A stretch of DNA of 24,045 nucleotides from Pseudomonadota bacterium (GTDB taxonomy: Bacteria > Pseudomonadota > Alphaproteobacteria > Rhizobiales > Hyphomicrobiaceae), in assembly GCA_023387235.1 (NCBI GenBank), contig JAEWIJ010000053.1, forward strand, positions 1 through 24,045, in the 5' to 3' direction. The translations under genes were made by a program, and so were the position numbers. The notes beneath the pieces were generated by a model that saw nothing but the letters and a program-made list of their open reading frames with translations, was not told where the DNA came from and ran no database searches. How positions within the stretch are numbered: position 1 is the stretch's first letter; each line of letters starts with the position of its first letter. Positions 1-7,357 of the stretch are shown here, piece by piece.

Positions 1-3
1 CTC

Positions 4-91
4 GCGGCTCGCCCCAAATCCAAAAAAAAACGGGGGGGCGGGGGTGTCCCCCCGCGTGGAGCGCGAGGCGGCAGCCTCGCTCGCGAAGCGA
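4..91 (-). repeat. Dispersed three-hairpin, terminator-like repeat, copy A
   Basis: Reading the minus strand from the GMC oxidoreductase stop (101), there are three consecutive hairpins: 91-81 (TCGC/GCGA around GAA), 80-63 (GCGAGGC/GCCTCGC, loop GGCA on plus) and 52-40 (five G-C pairs around a 3-base loop). A T9 tract (plus-strand A9, 22-30) follows a further C-rich run. The 18 bases beyond the T tract (4-21) match 15 of 18 bases at 18369-18386. The second copy is at 20912-20984 and is interrupted by the mobile element. I infer an intrinsic terminator for the GMC gene that is itself a member of a dispersed repeat family. Confidence 0.7.
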
Positions 92-100
92 TCCGCCGCT

Positions 101-1741
101 CTAATCCACACACGCAAGACCATGCTCGCGCGTGACGTGCAGCATGGCGCGTTCGGCGAGCGCGGTGATCGTCAGCAGCGGGTTCACGCCGAGCGATCGC
201 GGAATGATCGCGCCGTCGATGACATGCAGGCCGGCGTGAACTGCGCTCGCATCCTTGTCCGCCGTACCATCGAACACGCGTCCGGCATGATCGACGACAC
301 CGGACGTGCGGTCCGCGCCCATACTGCAGCCGCCGAGCGGATGCGCGGTGGCCGGCTGATTGCCCATGACGCTGCCGGCGAGCGGGTTCTTCACGTAGCT
401 GCCGCCGACCTTGCCGACGAGCGCCGCCAGCGCCGCATCGAGCCGCTGATAGACAGCTTCGTCCTTGGCGCCCGGCCATGACAGCACGAGGCGATCGTCC
501 GCGAGGTGAAAGCGTCCGGCGGCGCTGTCATGTGACACTGCAAAGAATGTCTGCAGGCTCGCGAAGGGCCCCTTGTAGACGCCGCTGACGAGGCTCTGCA
601 GCGCGCCGAGCAGTCGCCCGTTCGGCACGAACATCACCGGCAGGATGGGCGCGAGCGCGGACGGCAGCACGCCTTCCTGGATGGTCACCGATTGCGCGAG
701 GTCATCGGGATCGACGATCTCGATCTGGCCGGATACGGAAGCGCCGACGTTCATGCCTTCGATCTTCGCCGGATGGCCGACGCCGACCGCATTGACCGGC
801 ACCTTGGCGCCGTAGCCGAACGCGATAATGTCGCCGTTGGCCGAGAAGCGCGCGCCGAGGCGATCGGAAAGTGCGAGGCCCTTCTCACGCGAGCGCAGCA
901 GGATCTCGGTCGAGCCGAGCGTGCCGGCGGCGAGGATCACCATATCGGCAGCCAGCGTGAGCTGCTTGTCGTGTCCGGAACCGGGCGTATCCGCACGTTC
1001 GACGTGCACGTGCCAGCCGCCCGCCGGCGCGGGCACGACGTGTAGGACGCGGCCGTGCGTGAAGAGTTCCGCCCCGTGACGCACGGCCTCCGGCAGATAG
1101 GTCAGCGCGACGGTGTTCTTCGCCCCCACATTGCAGCCGGCACAGCAGTCGCCACAGCGCGTGCAAGCGGGCTGTGCGATGCCGGCGGGATTGGTCGTGT
1201 CGCTGAAACCGACGACGATCTCGGGCGCGATCGGCGGTGTGCCGAGGGCCGCGCTCGCAGCTTCGAGCGCCTTGAATTTCGTGAGCGTCGCCGCTTGCGG
1301 ATCGCGCGCGGGTCGGAGCCAGCGGCGCGCGCGTGCGTAGCCCGCATCGAGCAGGCCATCCTGCCGGATCTGGCCCGGCCATACGGGATCGGCGAAGACG
1401 CGCGCGTCAGGCCTCAGCGCGACGCCCGCGTTGACGAGCGAGCCGCCGCCGAGCCCGCGCCCGACGAGCACGTGCATGTCCTCGCCGATGCGCACGTCGT
1501 AAAGGCCGGTCTCCGAGCCCATGGCCATGCGGCCGCCGGTGACGCGCATCTCGTGGCGCATGTCGGGAAAGCGGCTCGGAAACTCGCCGGTGACGACCTC
1601 GCGGCCGCGCTCGATGACGGCGACGCGCTTTCCCGCGCGCGCGAGCCGCATGGCCGAAACGCCGCCGCCATAGCCCGAGCCGACGACGATGACGTCGTAG
1701 CGCTGGCGGGCATGATCGAGAGAGCGGGCGAGGCGGCTCAT
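101..1741 (-). CDS. GMC-family FAD oxidoreductase, cholesterol-oxidase-like
   Basis: This is a FAD-dependent glucose-methanol-choline type oxidoreductase of 546 residues. The dinucleotide-binding motif GSGYGGG is at residues 21-27 and a second FAD contact, GRGLGGGSLVNAG, at about 95-107. The C-terminal HPLGGC motif (His467) and the NPLLTI motif (Asn520) correspond to the active-site His and Asn of cholesterol oxidases. A cysteine cluster (C193, C196, C199, C200, C203) followed by GAKNT is typical of the ChoD-like branch. There is no signal peptide, so it is probably cytoplasmic or peripheral. The substrate is unknown; a sterol or other alcohol is only a family-level guess. I chose the ATG at 1741 because it overlaps the stop of a short upstream ORF (ATGA). 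An in-frame ATG at 1801 adds 20 residues but has no Shine-Dalgarno. It lies downstream of mucR on the same strand and may be co-transcribed with it. Confidence 0.9.
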   Translation of the reverse strand: MSRLARSLDHARQRYDVIVVGSGYGGGVSAMRLARAGKRVAVIERGREVVTGEFPSRFPDMRHEMRVTGGRMAMGSETGLYDVRIGEDMHVLVGRGLGGGSLVNAGVALRPDARVFADPVWPGQIRQDGLLDAGYARARRWLRPARDPQAATLTKFKALEAASAALGTPPIAPEIVVGFSDTTNPAGIAQPACTRCGDCCAGCNVGAKNTVALTYLPEAVRHGAELFTHGRVLHVVPAPAGGWHVHVERADTPGSGHDKQLTLAADMVILAAGTLGSTEILLRSREKGLALSDRLGARFSANGDIIAFGYGAKVPVNAVGVGHPAKIEGMNVGASVSGQIEIVDPDDLAQSVTIQEGVLPSALAPILPVMFVPNGRLLGALQSLVSGVYKGPFASLQTFFAVSHDSAAGRFHLADDRLVLSWPGAKDEAVYQRLDAALAALVGKVGGSYVKNPLAGSVMGNQPATAHPLGGCSMGADRTSGVVDHAGRVFDGTADKDASAVHAGLHVIDGAIIPRSLGVNPLLTITALAERAMLHVTREHGLACVD

Positions 1742-1830
1742 GGATGCATGGCCCACGGGCGCACGACCAGTCGGCGCAGCGCGACGCTGCGGCGGCGGCA
1801 TGTCATCGATGCGCGAACCCCCTGGCGCAT
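1738..1830 (-). CDS. Possible 30-codon leader ORF coupled to the GMC oxidoreductase
   Basis: A short ORF begins 22 bases after the mucR stop. It has AGGAG (1835-1839) four bases before its ATG, the best ribosome-binding site in this stretch. It encodes 30 residues, eight of them arginine, and its TGA overlaps the ATG at 1741 of the oxidoreductase (ATGA). This looks like a translationally coupled leader. No relative is recognised, and it could be chance or a remnant of a different start. Confidence 0.35.
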   Translation of the reverse strand: MRQGVRASMTCRRRSVALRRLVVRPWAMHP

Positions 1831-1852
1831 GTGACTCCTACGCTTGGTGCGT

Positions 1853-2257
1853 TCAGTCCTTGCGGGTGCCGAGACCCATTTTCTTGGCGAGCTGCGAGCG
1901 TGCCGCAGCATAGTTCGGCGCCACCATAGGATAGTCGTTCGGCAGCTTCCACTTGGCCCGGTATTCCTCGGGCGAGAGCTTGTAGTGGGTCCGCAGATGC
2001 CGCTTCAAGGACTTGAAGCGCTTCCCGTCCTCGAGGCAGATGATGTAGTCGGGCGTCACCGAGCGCTTGACCGGGATCGCGGGCTTCAGCTCCTCGCTGT
2101 CGATCACCGGCTCATGGCTCGACGCGCGGTTGAGCGCATCGTGAACATCCCGGATGAGCGCCGGCAGATCCGAAGCAACCACCGTGTTGTTGGCAACATA
2201 AGCGGAGACGATCTTGGCGGTCAGCTCGACCATGTGATTTCCGCCATTGTTTTCCAT
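1853..2257 (-). CDS. mucR: Ros/MucR family transcriptional regulator
   Basis: This 134-residue protein is of the normal size for Ros/MucR, a zinc-finger-like DNA-binding regulator and nucleoid-associated protein of alphaproteobacteria that controls exopolysaccharide, motility and host-interaction genes. The conserved block is residues 70-103 (DYIICLEDGKRFKSLKRHLR, then the SPEEYRAKW region). The metal-ligand positions are C74, D77, H87 and H91, so the second Cys of the classical finger is Asp, as in some rhizobial members. The start at 2257 is supported by AGGAG about ten bases upstream. A second ATG eight codons later lacks a comparable site. The 512-base upstream gap holds a candidate promoter, and autoregulation is usual in the family. 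Its targets cannot be read from the sequence. Confidence 0.93.
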   Translation of the reverse strand: MENNGGNHMVELTAKIVSAYVANNTVVASDLPALIRDVHDALNRASSHEPVIDSEELKPAIPVKRSVTPDYIICLEDGKRFKSLKRHLRTHYKLSPEEYRAKWKLPNDYPMVAPNYAAARSQLAKKMGLGTRKD

Positions 2258-2412
2258 TAGTTATCGTCTCCTGTCGTGGCACGACATCTCCGGCGCAACG
2301 CCGCCCGCACCGGCTCTTCATGACATCGCGTGGAAATTAGCCAGGCTGATCGCAGTCCATGATCAGAGATCGGCAATACTCCACTTCGCTTCGGAAGGCA
2401 ATTGCAGCGCAC

Positions 2413-2440
2413 AATATAGTAAAAGGCCCCTTTTCGCCAA
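2413..2440 (-). promoter_or_regulatory. Candidate sigma-70-type promoter of mucR
   Basis: On the minus strand TTGGCG (2435-2440) is separated by 16 bases from TATATT (2413-2418). The -10 box matches the consensus in five of six positions and the -35 in four. The spacer and surroundings are AT-rich, the kind of sequence MucR proteins bind, so autoregulation is plausible. This comes from motif reading only. Confidence 0.4.
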
Positions 2441-2741
2441 TATCCTGATCGGGTTTTGCTGAATTTTCCACCAGCATTCAAGCTTTTGATGGTGCTCTTG
2501 CTTAAGGTATTCCAGGCCGGCGATCAGCGGACAGACAATGCCCGTTAATGCACACGTGAGGTTGAGCACCGAGGGCTGGCGCGGCCCCTTGAATTGGTCC
2601 AGACTGCCGGCATCTCACTCATGAGCAGAGCCAGGATCAGGCCGCCGCTGCGGCCGGCCGTTCATCATCAGCAGTGAAACCCCCAATACCGCTGCCTCCG
2701 GCTCGCTTCCGGTCGCGGCGGCGAAACCGCAATTGAGTTGA

Positions 2742-2763
2742 GAGGCGCCGCGCGCCTCAGGAG
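2742..2763 (+). promoter_or_regulatory. Hairpin next to the ptrB Shine-Dalgarno
   Basis: GAGGCGC (2742-2748) pairs perfectly with GCGCCTC (2752-2758) around a three-base loop. The Shine-Dalgarno AGGAG (2759-2763) follows immediately, six bases before the ATG at 2770. The site supports this start. The hairpin could modulate ribosome access or stabilise the mRNA. Confidence 0.45.
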
Positions 2764-2769
2764 TCCGTC

Positions 2770-4890
2770 ATGCCCGCCGATCCCGCTCTCGCCCAGGCCT
2801 CCGCGCCGTCTCCCCCGCGCGCGCCGTGCAAGCCGTCAACCACGATCCACCACAGCGTCGAGATCGTCGACGACTACGCGTGGCTGCGCGCGCCGAACTG
2901 GCAGGAGGTCATGCGCGACCCGTCCGTGCTCGACGCCGGCATCCGCGCCTATCTCGAGGCAGAGAACGCCTACACCGCCCACATGCTCGCCGACACAAAG
3001 GCGCTGCAGGAGAAGCTCTTCGCGGAGATGAAGGGGCGCATCAAGGAGGACGACAGCTCGGTCCCGAGCCCGGACGGCCCCTGGGAGTACGGCACGCGCT
3101 ATCTCATGGGCGCGCAGTATCCGCGCTTCACGCGGCGGCCGCGAGGCGGCTCCGACGACAGCGAGACGGTCCTGCTCGACGGCAACCTCGAAGCCGAGGG
3201 CAAGCCTTACTGGCAGCTCGGCGGCGCCTCGCACAGCCCGAACCACGCCACGCTCGCCTATGCCGTCGACGACAAGGGCTCGGAATTCTACATGCTCCGC
3301 TTCCGCGACATCGCGACGGGCCAGGAGCTGACCGACGTCATTCCCGATACGGCCGGCGGCTGCATCTGGGCCGAGGACAGCCGCACGCTCTTCTATGTCC
3401 GCCTCGACGAGAACCATCGCCCGCTGCAAGTCTATCGCCACGTGCTCGGCACGCCGGTCGAGGACGATGTGCTCATCTACGAGGAAGCCGACAAGGGCTT
3501 CTATGTGGGCGTCGGCGAGACGCAGTCCGGCCGCTACATCCTCATCGACGCGCACGATCACCAGACGAGCGAGGTCCGCCTCATCGATGCGCGCAATCCG
3601 ACCGGCCCGATGCAGCTCATCAGCCCGCGCCGCTTCGGCCACGAATACGCGGTCGATCATCACGGCGACGATCTCATCATCCTCACGAACTCCGCCGATG
3701 CCGAGGACTTCCGCGTTGTGACAGCGCCCGTCGCGACGCCGCAGGAGGCCTACTGGCGCGAGCTGCTGGCGCACAAACCCGGACGTCTCATTCTCGATTT
3801 CACCGCCTTCAAGGATCACCTCGCGCGGCTCGAGCGCGAAAACGGCCTGCCGCGCATCGTCATCCGGCGTTTTGCCGACGGCGCCGAGCACGCCATTGCC
3901 TTCGACGAGGAGGCCTACAGCCTCGGCATGTCCTCGGGCTACGAGTACGACACGACGGCGCTGCGCTTTTCCTACTCGTCGATGACGACGCCCGCGCAGG
4001 TCTTCGACTACGACATGGAAACGCGCGTGCGCATCCTGCGCAAGACGCAGGAAGTACCGAGCGGGCACAATGCCGCCGACTACGTGACGCGGCGCATCGA
4101 GGCACCGGCCGCCGACGGCGAGATGGTCCCGATCTCGATCCTCTATCACAAGAGCACGCCGCTCGACGGCTCAGCCCCGCTCTTCCTCTACGGCTATGGC
4201 TCGTACGGCATCGCGATCCCGGCGAGCTTCTCGACGACGCGGCTTTCGCTCGTCGATCGCGGTTTTATCTTCGCGATTGCGCACGTGCGCGGCGGCAAGG
4301 ACAAGGGCTATCGCTGGTACACGGGTGGCAAGGCCCGCACGAAGATGAATACCTTCACGGACTTCGTCGCGGCCGGCGAGCATCTCGTGCGGATCGGCTG
4401 GACGAAGCGCGGGCGCATTGTCGCCAACGGCGGCTCGGCGGGCGGCATGCTCATGGGTGTCGTCGCGAACCTCGCACCCGATCTCTTCCTCGGCATCATC
4501 GCGGACGTGCCCTTCGTCGACGTGCTGAACACCATGCTCGACGAGACATTGCCGCTGACGCCGCCCGAGTGGCCCGAGTGGGGCGACCCCATTCGCTCGG
4601 CGGAGGCCTTCGAGCTCATCCGCAGCTACAGCCCGTACGACAACGTGGAGCGCAAGGCCTATCCGCACATCTTCGCCTATGGGGGCCTGACCGATCCGCG
4701 CGTCACGTACTGGGAGCCGGCGAAGTGGATCGCGCGCCTGCGCGAGCGCAATACGTCGAGCAACCTCGTGCTGCTCAAGACGAACATGGAAGCCGGTCAC
4801 GGCGGCGCGTCGGGCCGCTTCGAGGCGCTGAAGGAAACCGCGCTCGACTATGCCTTCGCGATCAAGATCGCGGGGAAGGCGGAGGTGTGA
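2770..4890 (+). CDS. ptrB: Oligopeptidase B (S9A serine peptidase)
   Basis: This 706-residue enzyme matches the usual length of oligopeptidase B, a cytosolic prolyl-oligopeptidase-family serine peptidase that cleaves short peptides after Arg or Lys. The N-terminal half forms the beta-propeller and the last third the alpha/beta hydrolase domain. The catalytic Ser556 lies in NGGSAGGMLMG, the acid Asp642 in GGLTDPRV followed by the typical YWEPAKW stretch, and His677 in EAGHGG. The N-terminal DDYAWLRAPNW block resembles the conserved start of the family. The ATG at 2770 has AGGAG six bases upstream. No signal peptide is visible. It is transcribed away from mucR and faces the bc1 operon, so it is probably monocistronic. 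Confidence 0.94.
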   Translation: MPADPALAQASAPSPPRAPCKPSTTIHHSVEIVDDYAWLRAPNWQEVMRDPSVLDAGIRAYLEAENAYTAHMLADTKALQEKLFAEMKGRIKEDDSSVPSPDGPWEYGTRYLMGAQYPRFTRRPRGGSDDSETVLLDGNLEAEGKPYWQLGGASHSPNHATLAYAVDDKGSEFYMLRFRDIATGQELTDVIPDTAGGCIWAEDSRTLFYVRLDENHRPLQVYRHVLGTPVEDDVLIYEEADKGFYVGVGETQSGRYILIDAHDHQTSEVRLIDARNPTGPMQLISPRRFGHEYAVDHHGDDLIILTNSADAEDFRVVTAPVATPQEAYWRELLAHKPGRLILDFTAFKDHLARLERENGLPRIVIRRFADGAEHAIAFDEEAYSLGMSSGYEYDTTALRFSYSSMTTPAQVFDYDMETRVRILRKTQEVPSGHNAADYVTRRIEAPAADGEMVPISILYHKSTPLDGSAPLFLYGYGSYGIAIPASFSTTRLSLVDRGFIFAIAHVRGGKDKGYRWYTGGKARTKMNTFTDFVAAGEHLVRIGWTKRGRIVANGGSAGGMLMGVVANLAPDLFLGIIADVPFVDVLNTMLDETLPLTPPEWPEWGDPIRSAEAFELIRSYSPYDNVERKAYPHIFAYGGLTDPRVTYWEPAKWIARLRERNTSSNLVLLKTNMEAGHGGASGRFEALKETALDYAFAIKIAGKAEV

Positions 4891-4987
4891 AGCCCGCCCG
4901 GCCTGACGACGCGACGCGTCGTCGGCGCCGTGATCACTTCGCGGGAAGGGCTTTTTATGGACTTCGGAGCGCGCCGCTGCGCGACAG

Positions 4988-5033
4988 GTCCCTTCTCCCC
5001 GTACTGACGGGGAGAAGGTTAGGATGAGGGCGG
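4988..5033 (+). repeat. CTTCTCCCCG-type palindromic repeat, copy 1
   Basis: A perfect 12-bp stem (4991-5002 with 5007-5018, loop 5003-5006) is followed by TTAGGATGAGGG. Copies 2 (5066-5105) and 3 (18313-18355) share the stem core and the flank in inverted orientation. Repeats of this type are widespread between genes in Hyphomicrobiales. Sitting between the convergent ptrB and petC, the hairpin may also help terminate transcription. Confidence 0.75.
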
Positions 5034-5065
5034 CGGCATACGCCAACGTCGAACAAGCTCCCGCT

Positions 5066-5105
5066 CCTCACCCTAACCCTCTCCCCGCAATCGCGGGGAG
5101 AGGGG
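5066..5105 (-). repeat. CTTCTCCCCG-type palindromic repeat, copy 2 (inverted)
   Basis: This starts with the flank CCTCACCCTAACCCT and continues into CTCCCCGC...GCGGGGAG, i.e. the reverse orientation of copy 1, 32 bases away. The two copies could pair with each other into a larger cruciform. It lies between the convergent ends of ptrB and petC. Confidence 0.7.
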
Positions 5106-5189
5106 ATATGTCGTGCATCTTCATGAGCGCGCGACCGCGCGCCGGCCGGTAGGCCGTGTCCTAAAGAAAAGCAGCCCGCGGCAACTAAA

Positions 5190-6050
5190 TCAATGCGCGC
5201 CGGACCAGATGCGCTTCTTGGCGAAGTAGAGCAGCACGGCCGTGATCAGCAGGTAGATGATCACGAGAAGACCCATGCGCTTGCGCTCATCCTGCTTGGG
5301 GTCTCCGGCCCAGTGCAGGAAGGCGACCACATCGCGCGCCATCTGATCGACCGTCGCGGGCGTGCCATCCTGGTACTTGATGGGACCACCATCGATGAGC
5401 GGCGGCGGCATCGCGATCTGATGGCCGGGGAAGGCCTTGTTGTACTGCATGCCGTCGGCGAGCTTGAAGTCCACCGGCGCCTGACCATAGCCCGTCAGAA
5501 GCGCATACACGTAGTCGGCGCCCGCTTCCTGATAGCCCGTCGCCATGTCTTTCAGGATGTGGAACGGATGGGCGAACAGCGAGCCGTGATACTCGATGCC
5601 ACGCGCCTTGGTGATCAGTGAGAGATCCGGCGGATAGGCGCCATTGTGGACGGCGCGCGCCTCCTTCTCGTTCGCGTACGGCGGCGGGACTTTGTCGGAG
5701 AGGCGACCCGGGCGCTTGAACATCTGCCCTTCGTCGTTGGGGCCGTCCTGGACTTGGTAGGTCGCGGCAAGTCCCTTGACGGCATCCTCGTTGAAGACCG
5801 GGCCACCGGGTTGCGCGAGATTGCGGAAATCCAGGCGCGAGATGCCATGGCACTGGGCGCAGGCATCCTTGTAGACCTGGAAGCCGCGCTGGAGCTGGTT
5901 CTGATCGAAGCGCCCCAAGGGGCCCGCGAAGCTCCACTTCTGGCGGTCGATGTGAACCGCTTCGCCGGCCGCATAGGCGACGAACGGCAGCGACACGGCG
6001 GCAAGGGCGAAAACGGCGAGCCTCTTCATCCCGAAAGCAAGGGTCGTCAT
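5190..6050 (-). CDS. petC: Ubiquinol-cytochrome c reductase, cytochrome c1
   Basis: This is the cytochrome c1 subunit (also fbcC) of the bc1 complex, which passes electrons from the Rieske centre to soluble cytochrome c at the periplasmic face. In the 286-residue product a signal peptide spans about residues 1-27. The haem c motif CAQCH is C64, C67 and H68. The sixth ligand is Met214 in IAMPPPLIDGG, and one C-terminal membrane anchor spans about 259-276. I chose the ATG at 6050 because AAGGAG lies nine bases upstream and overlaps the TAA stop of petB. An ATG at 6107 would run back into petB without a site. The gap to petB is 13 bases, so this is the last gene of petABC and translation is probably coupled. 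Confidence 0.96.
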   Translation of the reverse strand: MTTLAFGMKRLAVFALAAVSLPFVAYAAGEAVHIDRQKWSFAGPLGRFDQNQLQRGFQVYKDACAQCHGISRLDFRNLAQPGGPVFNEDAVKGLAATYQVQDGPNDEGQMFKRPGRLSDKVPPPYANEKEARAVHNGAYPPDLSLITKARGIEYHGSLFAHPFHILKDMATGYQEAGADYVYALLTGYGQAPVDFKLADGMQYNKAFPGHQIAMPPPLIDGGPIKYQDGTPATVDQMARDVVAFLHWAGDPKQDERKRMGLLVIIYLLITAVLLYFAKKRIWSGAH

Positions 6051-6063
6051 ATCCGGGCTCTCC

Positions 6064-7341
6064 TTAGCGCTTCTCGGGCGCCGCGGCAGCGGCAGCCGGT
6101 TGCGCACTTCCCCCGAGCACCGATTCCGTGATCGAGCGCGGCATGGCAGTCGGCGTTTCCATAACCCCTACGATCGGCATGATCAGCAGGAAGAACGCGA
6201 AGTAGTAGGTCGTGAAGACGCGCGCCCAGGCGACGTAGACGCCCTCGGCCGGCTTTCCGCCGAGGTAGCCGAGCGCCAGCACCGAGAAGAAGAAGAGCCA
6301 GAGGAACCACTTGTAGATCGGCCGGTAGCGCGAGGAGCGCACGCGGCTCGTGTCGAGCCATGGGATGAAGACCAGGATCAGGATCGCCGAGAACATGGCG
6401 ATCACGCCGCCGAGCTTCGAGGGGATCGCGCGCAGGATCGCGTAGAACGGCAGGAAGTACCACTCGGGCACGATGTGCGGCGGCGTCACGAGCGGGTTCG
6501 CCGGAATGTAGTTGTCGGCGTGTCCGAGATAGTCCGGCGCGAAGAAGACGAACCACGCGAAGAGCAGCGAGAAAACTCCGATGCCGAAAAGGTCCTTCAT
6601 CGTCGCGTACGGCGTGAACGGCACCGTGTCCGACTTCGTCTTGATGTCGAGGCCGGTCGGGTTGTTCTGCCCGACGACGTGCAGCGCCCAGATGTGGAGG
6701 ATGACGACGCCCACGATCACGAACGGCAGCAGGTAGTGCAGGCTGAAGAAGCGATTGAGCGTGACGGTCGAGACGGCGTAGCCGCCCCACAGCCACGTCA
6801 CGATCTTCGTCCCGAGGCCGGGAATGACCGCATCGAGCGAGGAGAAGAGGTTGGTGATGACGGTGACGCCCCAGAAGCTCATCTGTCCCCAAGGCAGCGT
6901 GTAGCCGAGGAAGCCCGTCGCCATCATGAGCAGAAACAGCAGCACGCCGAGGATCCAGAGCACCTCGCGCGGCGCCTTGTAGGAGCCGTAGTAGAGGCCA
7001 CGTGCGATGTGGACATAGACGGCGAAGAAGAACATCGAGGCGCCGACCGCGTGCACGCTGCGGATCAGCCAGCCGTAGTTCACGTCGCGCCGGATCTTCT
7101 CGACCGAGTCGAACGCCATCATGTCGTTCGGGATGTAATGCATCGCGAGAACGATGCCGGTTACGATCTGGACCGCGAGGCAGAACGTGAGAATGCCGCC
7201 GAAGGTCCAGAGGTAGTTCAGGTTGCGCGGCGTCGGATACGACACAGCCGTGTCGTGCGCCAGACGCATGATCGGAAGGCGCTCATCCAGCCAATGCTCG
7301 GCGCGAGAGCCGGGCTTGTATGAAGATTCGTGTCCAGCCAT
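6064..7341 (-). CDS. petB: Ubiquinol-cytochrome c reductase, cytochrome b
   Basis: This 425-residue integral membrane subunit (also fbcB) carries the two b haems and the Qo and Qi quinone sites. The four haem ligands sit in two pairs of canonical 14-residue spacing: H97/H111 in the SVHAVGASMFFFAVYVHI helix, and H202/H216 in the SLHYLLPFVIVGVVILHI helix. The Qo-site PEWY motif is at residues 292-295. Eight or so hydrophobic segments are visible. It starts 16 bases after the Rieske stop; only a weak GAAGG is seen upstream. In some relatives such as Bradyrhizobium, cytochromes b and c1 are made from one fused gene. Here they are separate. Confidence 0.97.
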   Translation of the reverse strand: MAGHESSYKPGSRAEHWLDERLPIMRLAHDTAVSYPTPRNLNYLWTFGGILTFCLAVQIVTGIVLAMHYIPNDMMAFDSVEKIRRDVNYGWLIRSVHAVGASMFFFAVYVHIARGLYYGSYKAPREVLWILGVLLFLLMMATGFLGYTLPWGQMSFWGVTVITNLFSSLDAVIPGLGTKIVTWLWGGYAVSTVTLNRFFSLHYLLPFVIVGVVILHIWALHVVGQNNPTGLDIKTKSDTVPFTPYATMKDLFGIGVFSLLFAWFVFFAPDYLGHADNYIPANPLVTPPHIVPEWYFLPFYAILRAIPSKLGGVIAMFSAILILVFIPWLDTSRVRSSRYRPIYKWFLWLFFFSVLALGYLGGKPAEGVYVAWARVFTTYYFAFFLLIMPIVGVMETPTAMPRSITESVLGGSAQPAAAAAAPEKR

Positions 7342-7357
7342 GGGGAATGCGAAGCCT

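Larger units (their letters stand above)
2258..2769. other. Intergenic region between mucR and ptrB (divergent)
   Basis: These 512 bases carry no convincing gene. The mucR promoter candidate is at 2413-2440, giving a leader of roughly 150 bases. The ptrB side ends in a 7-bp hairpin (2742-2758) that abuts the ptrB ribosome-binding site. Short ORFs here have no usable start site or family features. Confidence 0.7.

Noticed and set aside
1739..1830. A frameshift extending the GMC enzyme upstream
   Set aside because: Family homology already starts near residue 15 of the 1741 form, so no N-terminal part is missing.
44..1834. Long plus-strand ORFs opposite the GMC oxidoreductase
   Set aside because: They are Arg/Ala/Asp-rich antisense readings of a high-GC gene with no motifs, while the minus strand has a full FAD enzyme.
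4959..4972. A 14-base exact match (GGACTTCGGAGCGC) to 15356-15369
   Set aside because: A match of this length is expected by chance in a GC-rich 24-kb window, and the flanks do not align.
2826..5027. A 733-codon plus-strand ORF overlapping ptrB in another frame
   Set aside because: It is Arg-rich frame-shadow sequence. ptrB has the catalytic triad and ribosome-binding site.
5190..7341. A fused cytochrome b/c1 gene (fbcH) as in Bradyrhizobium
   Set aside because: petB has its own TAA stop, and petC has its own Shine-Dalgarno and signal peptide 13 bases later.
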